NCBI GenBank assembly: GCA_041744755.1
Contig: JBGTKC010000046.1
Span: forward strand, 1 to 57,981
Direction: 5' to 3'
Length of the DNA: 57,981 nt
Source of the DNA: CALDTK01 sp041744755
GTDB taxonomy: Bacteria > Bacteroidota > Bacteroidia > Chitinophagales > Saprospiraceae
The translations under genes were made by a program, and so were the position numbers. Within the stretch, counting starts at the first letter, position 1; each line of letters starts with the position of its first letter. Below the pieces are notes generated by a model. That model worked only from the letters and a program-made list of their open reading frames with translations. It did no database searches and had not been told where the DNA came from. Positions 1 through 6,326 of this stretch are shown piece after piece.

Positions 1-90
1 TTCGCGTGAGAGATCGGCGACCGAGCGGCCGGCTTCGTTGTCCTTGAGCGCCTTGATGATCTGCGTCTCTGTGAATTTGCTCTTCCTCAT
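1..90 (-). CDS. IS3-family transposase OrfA, N-terminal part (cut by window edge)
   Basis: The reverse strand carries the first 30 codons of an IS3-family OrfA, the small helix-turn-helix protein that binds the element ends and is normally joined to the OrfB integrase by programmed frameshifting. The visible start, MRKSKFTETQIIKALK, is the classic N-terminus of this family, and the following residues (NEAGRSVADLSRE) begin its helix-turn-helix. The remainder and any orfB lie outside the window, so integrity cannot be judged. The start ATG is preceded by a perfect inverted repeat. It is the only mobile-element gene in the window. Confidence 0.85.
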   Translation of the reverse strand, partial: MRKSKFTETQIIKALKDNEAGRSVADLSRE

Positions 91-92
91 AA

Positions 93-115
93 GTCCAAAA
101 GTTACAGTTTTGGAC
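93..115. repeat. 8-bp perfect inverted repeat upstream of the IS3 orfA
   Basis: GTCCAAAA (93-100) and TTTTGGAC (108-115) form a perfect inverted repeat around a 7-nt centre, 2 nt upstream of the orfA start on the reverse strand. It could be a transposase-binding site near the left end of the element or an operator. The exact terminal inverted repeat of the IS could not be placed. Confidence 0.5.
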
Positions 116-152
116 CGTCTTGAAATCTGGGAAGGCTACACCACCTGTCAAG

Positions 153-167
153 GTTTTGGCGAAAGCC
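153..167 (+). repeat. GNAA mini-hairpin element, GTTTTGGCGAAAGCC
   Basis: Canonical copy: GTTTT, stem GGC/GCC, loop GAAA. It is intergenic, between the IS3 fragment and dctP. Confidence 0.9.
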
Positions 168-307
168 AGCAAACAACTGTGGAAACGGTATATGTGGAAA
201 ATGAAACCCTGAAGCAACCGGTCTACTTAACATAATGTAAATTATAGGAAAAACGTCCGCGCCGGATATGCCCTCACCGCAAGCCTCGCCGCGGCTACCT
301 TCCCGCC

Positions 308-1402
308 ATGCGGCGAAGGACCTTTATGCAGTCAAGCCTCGCCCTGGGGGCGGCCGTGGTTACCGGCTGCGCCACCGACCACAGCAGCGTCCCTGCCATC
401 GTCGGTACTCGGCCTAACGTCGAGTGGATCATGGTCACTACCTGGCCCCCCGGCTTCCCGATCCTCCAGGAGGCCTGCCAGCGACTCGCCGACCAAGTCG
501 CCGCGATGAGCGACGGGCGCTTCGTCATTAAGGTCTACGGCTCCGGCGAACTCATCCCGGCGTTCGAGTGCTTCGAGGCGGTGAGCCTCGGGACGGCAGC
601 CATCGCGAGTGGCGCGAGCTACTACTGGGCGGGCAAGATCCCCGAGGCACAATTCTTTAGCTCGGTGCCCTTCGGCCTCAACGCCCAGGGCATGAACGCC
701 TGGATCAACCACGGCGGCGGACTTGAACTCTGGCGCAAGGCCTATGCCCCATTTAACATAAGGCCGTACGCGGGCGGGAATACCGGCGTCCAAATGGCCG
801 GCTGGTTCAACCGCGAACTCACGGACCTCGGTAGCTTCCGCGGACTGAAGATGCGCATCCCCGGTCTCGGCGGCAAGGTTTTCGAGCGCGCCGGCGGCAC
901 AACCCTCCTCTCGCCCGGCACGGAGCTCTATACCAATCTCGAGCGCGGCGTCCTGGACGCCACCGAGTGGATCGGCCCGTACCACGACTACCTCATGGGC
1001 TTTCACGAAGTGGCCGATTACTACTACGGTCCGGGGTGGCACGAGCCCGGGACCGTGCTCGAGATCATGGTCCACGAACCCACCTTCGCTACCCTACCGT
1101 CCAGCTACCAGGCCATGCTCGAGACCGCTATCGCGAGTGCGAACGCATGGACCTTGCACGCCTTCGAGGCGCAGAACGGCACCTTTTTGCAAAAGATCAT
1201 CGACTACGGCACCGACGTGCGCACCCTGCCCAAAATCGTCATAGACGCCCTGCGACCGATAGCCGAAGAGGTGGTCGGTGAACTCGCGCGTTCCAATGCC
1301 CAGGCTGCGGCCATTCATAGCAGCTATGCAGCTTTCGCCAAAACCTACGGCGGGTGGGTCGACCTATCAGAGGGTGCCTACCAGCGGCTACTGCGGTCCT
1401 AA
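308..1402 (+). CDS. dctP: TRAP transporter substrate-binding lipoprotein DctP/TakP type
   Basis: This is a periplasmic solute receptor of a TRAP (tripartite ATP-independent) carboxylate transporter. The 364-residue protein starts with a twin-arginine-like MRRRTF followed by a hydrophobic stretch and a lipobox ending VVTGC, so it is probably a membrane-anchored lipoprotein. The family signature FRGLKMRIPGLGG near residue 178 carries the arginine that binds the ligand carboxylate in this family, and the spacing resembles the alpha-keto-acid receptor TakP. It faces ilvA and the dctQ-dctM permease genes, which lie on the other strand, so the three TRAP parts are split between convergent transcripts. 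Substrate is inferred, not shown. A GNAA mini-hairpin near the 3' end encodes AFAKT. Confidence 0.88.
   Translation: MRRRTFMQSSLALGAAVVTGCATDHSSVPAIVGTRPNVEWIMVTTWPPGFPILQEACQRLADQVAAMSDGRFVIKVYGSGELIPAFECFEAVSLGTAAIASGASYYWAGKIPEAQFFSSVPFGLNAQGMNAWINHGGGLELWRKAYAPFNIRPYAGGNTGVQMAGWFNRELTDLGSFRGLKMRIPGLGGKVFERAGGTTLLSPGTELYTNLERGVLDATEWIGPYHDYLMGFHEVADYYYGPGWHEPGTVLEIMVHEPTFATLPSSYQAMLETAIASANAWTLHAFEAQNGTFLQKIIDYGTDVRTLPKIVIDALRPIAEEVVGELARSNAQAAAIHSSYAAFAKTYGGWVDLSEGAYQRLLRS
1330..1344 (-). repeat. GNAA mini-hairpin element, GTTTTGGCGAAAGCT
   Basis: Minus-strand copy, stem GGC/GCT with an outer G.T wobble, loop GAAA. It lies in dctP, antisense to the gene, and encodes AFAKT. Confidence 0.85.
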
Positions 1403-1439
1403 GTGATGCCTGTGGCAGCGTACGAACCGAAGCAAACCG

Positions 1440-3005
1440 CTAGCACATCCGCGCCAGACCCAAAAATCTCACCAGTGCCGGATTGTCCGTCTCCTCGACG
1501 GTGGGGTACGCGAGCCGCTCTTTGAACGCCTGTAGCTCGAGTTCCGCCCCCGCCGGGATCTGGATCCCGACGAGCACCCGACCGTAGGCCGCGCCGTGGT
1601 TTCGGTAATGAAACAGGGAGATATTGAAACCCGCGGGCAGCGCCTCCAGGAATTCTAACAGGGCCCCGGGTCGCTCCGGGAAGCGACACCGAAAAATGCG
1701 CTCCTCGAGGTGTGCCTCGGCGGCCAGGTGTCCGCCAATCATGTAACGCGTGTGTAGTTCAGCCGCCTCGTTGTGGCTCAGGTCGATCACGTCGTAGCCG
1801 GATTCCCGTAGGTCGGACAGGATGACCTCCCGCTCCGCCTCCCCACCTTGGAGTTGTATTCCCGCGAAGACATCGGCCAAGTTGGGTCCGGCGTAACGGT
1901 AGTTGAACTCGGTAATGCTCCGGTGCCCAAGGGCGTGACAGAATTCGCGAAAGCTGCCCGGACGCTCGGGGATGCGCACGGCGATAAGGCACTCGCGCAC
2001 CTCGCCGACTTCGGTGCGCTCGACGATGTGCCGCAGGCGGTCGAACGATACGTTGGCCCCACTCACGGTGGCCACCAGCACTTGGTCCCGCAGACCGTGC
2101 TCGGCGACGTACTGCTTGATCCCCGCTACCGCCAGCGCGCCAGCGGGCTCAATCAGGGTCCGGGTGTCACCGAAGACGTCCTTGATCGCGTTTGCGATTT
2201 CGTCGACGCTCACGGTGATCACGTCGTCGAGGAAGGTCCGGCACAGCTCGTAAGTCAGCACGCCGGCCCGCTTTACGGCCGCGCCGTCGGCGAAGAGCCC
2301 CACGCGCTCGAGTGTCACGAGTGCGCCTGCGTCAAAGGCGGCCCGCATGCAGGCGGCATCCTCGGGCTCGACGCCGATAACTTTCACGTTCGGCCGCACG
2401 TGCCGTAGGTAGGCCGCCATCCCGGCAGCCAGACCACCGCCGCCCAGACAGATGAACACCGCGTCGATGTGCCCGGGGTGCTGGTCGTCGATCTCGCGGG
2501 CCACCGTCCCTTGGCCCGCGATCGTGTCCGCGTCATCGAATGGGTGAATGAAGGCGTAGCCGCGCTGCGTTTCGATCTCGCGGCTGCACGCCAATGCAGC
2601 GTCGAAGTCGTCGCCGAAGAGCACCACCTCCGCCCCGAGGTTGCGGACCGCCTCCACCTTGATGTCCGGTGTCGTACGCGGCATCACGATCACCGCCGGC
2701 AGACTCAGTTGTCGTGCCGCCAGGGCCACGCCCTGCGCATGGTTGCCGGCCGAGGCCGCCACCACGCCGGCGAGACTACCCTCCTTCAACAGCGCCACAA
2801 TTCGATTGTAGGCTCCGCGGAGCTTGAACGAGAACACGGGCTGCTGATCCTCGCGCTTGAGCCAGACCTCGTTCGCGAGTCGGCGACTCAGCAGGGGCGC
2901 CACGTGCAGGTCCGTGCGCACGCAGGCTGGCCCCACGTTGGCGATGGTGGTTTTACGAAAGTAGGTTTCCGCGAGGGCAGCCGAGGCGGCGGTACGTTCG
3001 GGCAT
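1440..3005 (-). CDS. ilvA: Threonine ammonia-lyase (threonine dehydratase), biosynthetic type
   Basis: This enzyme deaminates L-threonine to 2-oxobutanoate, the first committed step of isoleucine synthesis, using PLP. The PLP lysine sits in FSFKLRGAYN, and the glycine-rich phosphate loop is the GGGGLAAG stretch. At 521 residues it matches the long biosynthetic form, and the region after about residue 330 contains two ACT-like regulatory repeats (ERPGSFREF and ERPGALLEF), so feedback control by isoleucine is expected from the family. The ATG at 3005 is preferred over an in-frame TTG three codons upstream. It follows dctM by 20 nt in the same direction, so it is probably the last gene of a dctQ-dctM-ilvA operon. 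Confidence 0.92.
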   Translation of the reverse strand: MPERTAASAALAETYFRKTTIANVGPACVRTDLHVAPLLSRRLANEVWLKREDQQPVFSFKLRGAYNRIVALLKEGSLAGVVAASAGNHAQGVALAARQLSLPAVIVMPRTTPDIKVEAVRNLGAEVVLFGDDFDAALACSREIETQRGYAFIHPFDDADTIAGQGTVAREIDDQHPGHIDAVFICLGGGGLAAGMAAYLRHVRPNVKVIGVEPEDAACMRAAFDAGALVTLERVGLFADGAAVKRAGVLTYELCRTFLDDVITVSVDEIANAIKDVFGDTRTLIEPAGALAVAGIKQYVAEHGLRDQVLVATVSGANVSFDRLRHIVERTEVGEVRECLIAVRIPERPGSFREFCHALGHRSITEFNYRYAGPNLADVFAGIQLQGGEAEREVILSDLRESGYDVIDLSHNEAAELHTRYMIGGHLAAEAHLEERIFRCRFPERPGALLEFLEALPAGFNISLFHYRNHGAAYGRVLVGIQIPAGAELELQAFKERLAYPTVEETDNPALVRFLGLARMC

Positions 3006-3025
3006 GGATCGCAAATATGACGCGC

Positions 3026-4327
3026 CTAGCGCAGGATCTCCGGATACAGAAATACCAACGCGAGTAGCAGCAGTTGCAGGCCCACGTACGGCGCCACCCC
3101 TCGATACATCTCGCCGGTGGTGTAGTGCGCAGGGGCGGCGCCACGTAGGTAAAACAGGCTAAACCCGAATGGCGGCGTGAGGAAGCTCGTCTGCAAATTG
3201 ATGGCCAGGAGGACGCAGAGCCACAGTGGATCGATCCCGAGCGCTTTGACGAGCGGCAGGGCTACCGGTACGACGATAAAGATGATCTCGATGAAATCTA
3301 TGAAGAATCCCGCCACGAAGACAATGACCATGAGGGCGACCACGAACCAAAACTGGTCGAGCCCCGCCTCCTGCACCCACTCCACCAAAAACACGTCGCC
3401 CTCCAGACCGCGGAATACGAGGGCAAAGGTGGTGGCGCCCAGGAGAATGAGGTAGACCATACTAGACAGCCGCAAGCTCTCCCGCGCTACCTCGTAGAAG
3501 TCCCGCCACTCACGTTTGCCGCTTAGCGCCAGCAGTATCAGGGCGAGCACCGCGCCGACGCCCGAGGCTTCCGTCGGACTCGCCGCACCGACAAGGATGC
3601 TCCCGAGCACCACTACGATCAAGACCAAGGGCCCGGCAATCCCGAGGGCGAGTTGTTTTGCGGAAACGCGTTCTCCATCGGCTGAGTCCCCGACGCCCTG
3701 GACGGGGCTCCACCGCGGCACGGCTTTGGGCTGGAGCAAGGCCGTGACCACAAGCACCGCTGCGTAAGCTGCGATGAGGATTAGGCTCGGCGTCAGTGTA
3801 GCCGCAAAAAGATCGCCTACAGTCACCTGCATGACGCTCCCGAGTAGTACGAGCACGATACTGGGCGGTACGATCTGTCCGAGGGTACCCGCCGCGGCCA
3901 CGATACCGGCGGCGTAGCTCCTGCGGTAGCCGGCCTCGTCCATGACGGGTAAAGCGATGAGCGCGAGCGTGACCACGGACGCGCCCACAATCCCTGTACT
4001 CGCCGCGAGCAGCGCGCCGACCCCGAGCACCGCCAAGCCGAGTCCGCCGGGCGTACGCCCCATGGCCGCCGCCGCCGCCCGCATCAGCGTTGCCGCGAGT
4101 CCACTTCGCTGTAGGGCGATGCCCATGAGGATGAACATCGGAACCGCCAACAGTACGTAGTTACTGAAGATGCCGAGCATCCTACTCGGGAGGAACTGCA
4201 TGAAAGCGGGTCCCAAAAACAAGTACCCCGCCACGAGTGACACCCCACCGAGTGCAAGACTTACCGGATAGCCGAGCAAGATGGCGAGCAAGATGGCCGC
4301 GAACACGGCGAGCGCAAGCCAGGCCAC
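3026..4327 (-). CDS. dctM: TRAP transporter large permease subunit DctM
   Basis: This is the large, roughly 12-helix membrane subunit of a TRAP transporter, which carries the Na+-coupled transport path. The 433-residue protein is almost entirely hydrophobic with family-typical segments such as the N-terminal LALGGVSLVAGYLFLGP, a re-entrant GIVGASVVTLALIALP hairpin and the C-terminal NLQTSFLTPPFGFSLFYL. Its start codon directly abuts the dctQ stop codon, which indicates translational coupling. It forms one transporter with dctQ and probably with the dctP at the left end. A variant mini-hairpin in it encodes SAKQ in a cytoplasmic loop. Confidence 0.93.
   Translation of the reverse strand: MAWLALAVFAAILLAILLGYPVSLALGGVSLVAGYLFLGPAFMQFLPSRMLGIFSNYVLLAVPMFILMGIALQRSGLAATLMRAAAAAMGRTPGGLGLAVLGVGALLAASTGIVGASVVTLALIALPVMDEAGYRRSYAAGIVAAAGTLGQIVPPSIVLVLLGSVMQVTVGDLFAATLTPSLILIAAYAAVLVVTALLQPKAVPRWSPVQGVGDSADGERVSAKQLALGIAGPLVLIVVVLGSILVGAASPTEASGVGAVLALILLALSGKREWRDFYEVARESLRLSSMVYLILLGATTFALVFRGLEGDVFLVEWVQEAGLDQFWFVVALMVIVFVAGFFIDFIEIIFIVVPVALPLVKALGIDPLWLCVLLAINLQTSFLTPPFGFSLFYLRGAAPAHYTTGEMYRGVAPYVGLQLLLLALVFLYPEILR
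3655..3669 (+). repeat. GNAA mini-hairpin element, GTTTTGCGGAAACGC
   Basis: Compensated stem variant GCG/CGC with loop GAAA. It lies in dctM, antisense to the gene, and encodes SAKQ. Confidence 0.8.
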
Positions 4328-4816
4328 CTAGTGTGCGGAGGCTTGCCGCATGAGACGCGCACCTCGGACGATCACCCGAAGTCCCTCGAGAGCCAAGAGC
4401 CCAAACCCCATCACCAACCACCACTTCGGCAGCCAGCGGTAGGCGAGTCCTCCGGGGTCTGCGCTCCCCTCCCCGATTGCGAAGCTGTTGGCGGCGTAGC
4501 GACCGCCGGCGTAGAGCACGAAGGCACACCAGGGCAGCAAAAACAGTACGTGACCTATGCGCAGGAGGTTTTGCCGAAAGGCGTCCGGGAGCCTTTCGGC
4601 AAAAACCTCCACGCTTACGTGGCCTCCGGCCGCCAGCGTTGGTGCGAGACCCAGACAGATCCCGAGACACACCCCATACCACTCGAAGTCCGGGAACAGC
4701 GCGGCCGTGATCCCTAAGGCGTAGCGCAGTCCTACGTCCACTGCGAACACGAGCGCAACGACGAGCAGCACTCCCGCCCCCAATCTTTCACACCACCCAA
4801 GTGCACGCTCCCACAT
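4328..4816 (-). CDS. dctQ: TRAP transporter small permease subunit DctQ
   Basis: This is the small four-helix membrane subunit of the TRAP transporter. The 162-residue protein shows the DctQ hallmarks: the FEWYGVCLGICLGLA segment and a conserved periplasmic motif EGSADPGGLAYRWLPKWW before the last helix. It is the first gene of the dctQ-dctM-ilvA operon. Only 12 nt separate its start from a perfect 15-bp hairpin upstream. Unusually, its middle loop carries two GNAA mini-hairpins in inverted orientation 8 nt apart, encoding VFAERL and AFRQN. Confidence 0.93.
   Translation of the reverse strand: MWERALGWCERLGAGVLLVVALVFAVDVGLRYALGITAALFPDFEWYGVCLGICLGLAPTLAAGGHVSVEVFAERLPDAFRQNLLRIGHVLFLLPWCAFVLYAGGRYAANSFAIGEGSADPGGLAYRWLPKWWLVMGFGLLALEGLRVIVRGARLMRQASAH
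4568..4582 (+). repeat. GNAA mini-hairpin element, GTTTTGCCGAAAGGC (left arm of an inverted pair)
   Basis: Compensated stem GCC/GGC, loop GAAA. It lies in dctQ, antisense, and encodes AFRQN. It forms an inverted pair with the copy at 4591-4606. Confidence 0.92.
4591..4606 (-). repeat. GNAA mini-hairpin element with five T residues (right arm of an inverted pair)
   Basis: Minus-strand copy GTTTTTGCCGAAAGGC: stem GCC/GGC, loop GAAA, one extra T. It lies in dctQ, sense, and encodes VFAERL. With 4568-4582 and flanking bases it makes arms of about 19 nt around an 8-nt loop. Confidence 0.9.
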
Positions 4817-4828
4817 GGCCGTAATGTA

Positions 4829-4862
4829 GGAGCCCCGCTACGTTTGCACGTAGCGGGGCTCC
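4829..4862 (-). promoter_or_regulatory. Perfect 15-bp hairpin just upstream of dctQ
   Basis: The arms 4829-4843 and 4848-4862 are perfectly complementary (GGAGCCCCGCTACGT and its complement) around a 4-nt loop. There is no T-run on either side. It lies between the TPR gene and dctQ, both on the minus strand, and ends 12 nt before the dctQ start. It may terminate the upstream transcript, or shield the dctQ ribosome-binding region. Confidence 0.65.
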
Positions 4863-4870
4863 GAAGATTA

Positions 4871-4895
4871 GCGATGGTGCAGGTCGCACCGTCGC
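4871..4895 (-). terminator. Second hairpin downstream of the TPR gene
   Basis: GCGATGGTGC (4871-4880) pairs with GCACCGTCGC (4886-4895) through ten positions with one G.T pair. It lies 16 nt after the TPR gene stop. No clear T-run follows, so a terminator role is only likely, not shown. Confidence 0.4.
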
Positions 4896-4910
4896 GACTC
4901 AGGTGAGATC

Positions 4911-6230
4911 CTAGCGACCTCCGGCTGCCTCTAAGCGAGCCTTATACTTGTTGGACGTCTCGTAGTCGCCGCGACGGGCGTAGATTTCCTTGAGGGCAAT
5001 CATCGTGTTGCGGTCGTTGGGATCGATCTTCTCGGCCCGCTCGAAGTAAGGCAGGGCCTGGTCGAAGAGCGCGGTCACCTCCTTGTTCATCTCCTCGTAC
5101 TTGAGCTGGTCAGCTTTGCTGTTACCGAGGTTATTGAGCTCGGTGTTCATGGCGACAGCCTTATTGAACATCATCGACCCCATCGAGTAGATCGCGTCGA
5201 CGTTGTTTGGCTCGCGATTCGTGGCTTCCGTGAAATACTTCATCGATTTCTCGCCGTAGGTCTCCGCCATAACCATGTCCTTTTCCTTCTGGGAGAGGTT
5301 CATGTAGACGTTGCCGAGCGCGGTATATAGACCGACGTTATCAGGCTCAGCCGCGATGGCCTCCTGCAGCTTCGTCTCGAGCGTCGTGAAGTCCTGCGCC
5401 TGGATGTAGTAGTTGATCTCGGCGAAGAGGATCTCGGAGTTGCTCGGGTACTTGCTGCGGCCCTTGCTTAGCACCGCGAGGCTCTCGTCCTTCATCCCCT
5501 CTGCCATTAGCATGTTGCTGTAGCCAGAGTACACGGCGGCTTCATCGTACGCCTGGTCGTAAAGGTCCTTGTAGAGACGCTTGGCATTCTCGTTGTCGCC
5601 AGCTTGTTGGGCCACAACAGCCGTGATATACTTCTGCTGGTTGAGCGAATTGTCGTCGGGGAAGATCGGGTCCTCGCCGTTGGTGCGGAAATAGGTGTCC
5701 ACGTCGCCCATTAACTTGAGCGGCTGGTAGGCGTCGGCGTAGCGAGAGGCAGTGAGCATGGCATTGCCTACCATTCCCATCTCGCTCGAGAGCTTCTGCA
5801 TGGCGTCCTTGGCGGATTTTTTGTACGAGCCCTTGGTGGCGGTTTCGTAGGCCTTCATATAGGCGGCGAGAGCATCCGCGGCCGCCTGCTGCGGCACTTC
5901 CAACGACTTGTAATCGGGGGCAGGCGTATTAGGATCGGTGAGCTTGGCCACGTCGTACTGGGTATTCTTCAGCGAGAGTTCAGTAGTCACCGCGCTCACC
6001 TTCGCGGCGTGTACGTCACCGAGCAGCATCCACGCTCCCGACAGAGTCGGATCTTCCATAGTCGCTTGCTCAGCGGCTTGTTTGGCCTCGTTGAAGGACG
6101 CCATGTCGGTCATGTCGGCCGTGTATTTGGCCAGGGCCTTCTTACCGGATTTCACGGTTTTACCGGCGTCCTGCGCGAACGTGGAGGCGGCCAGCAGGAG
6201 GGCAAAAAATAAAAAGGGTAGTCGTCTCAT
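4911..6230 (-). CDS. Secreted tetratricopeptide-repeat protein downstream of gyrA
   Basis: The 439-residue protein has a clear signal peptide (MRRLPFLFFALLLAASTFAQ) and then several TPR-like helical pairs, best seen as AEPDNVGLYTALGNVYMNLS, REPNNVDAIYSMGSMM and IDPNDRNTMIALKEIYARRG. No catalytic motif is visible, so it is probably a periplasmic or envelope scaffold. It follows gyrA in the same direction after 96 nt, an arrangement I know from other Bacteroidota; the reason for the linkage is unknown. It contains no GNAA mini-hairpin. Confidence 0.8.
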   Translation of the reverse strand: MRRLPFLFFALLLAASTFAQDAGKTVKSGKKALAKYTADMTDMASFNEAKQAAEQATMEDPTLSGAWMLLGDVHAAKVSAVTTELSLKNTQYDVAKLTDPNTPAPDYKSLEVPQQAAADALAAYMKAYETATKGSYKKSAKDAMQKLSSEMGMVGNAMLTASRYADAYQPLKLMGDVDTYFRTNGEDPIFPDDNSLNQQKYITAVVAQQAGDNENAKRLYKDLYDQAYDEAAVYSGYSNMLMAEGMKDESLAVLSKGRSKYPSNSEILFAEINYYIQAQDFTTLETKLQEAIAAEPDNVGLYTALGNVYMNLSQKEKDMVMAETYGEKSMKYFTEATNREPNNVDAIYSMGSMMFNKAVAMNTELNNLGNSKADQLKYEEMNKEVTALFDQALPYFERAEKIDPNDRNTMIALKEIYARRGDYETSNKYKARLEAAGGR

Positions 6231-6326
6231 GATTAGGTTGGTTCAGGTAGTTTCGAAAACAAGGACAAGGTAAGTAAGTGTATCGGCCGGTCCACTGTTT
6301 AACGAGCGATTAACCGGCCGCACCTT

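Noticed and set aside
2950..2963. Weak element-like string GTTTTACGAAAGTA in ilvA
   Set aside because: It can form a TAC/GTA stem with a GAAA loop but lacks the fourth unpaired T, and the encoded FRKTT is plausible for the family anyway. Not counted.
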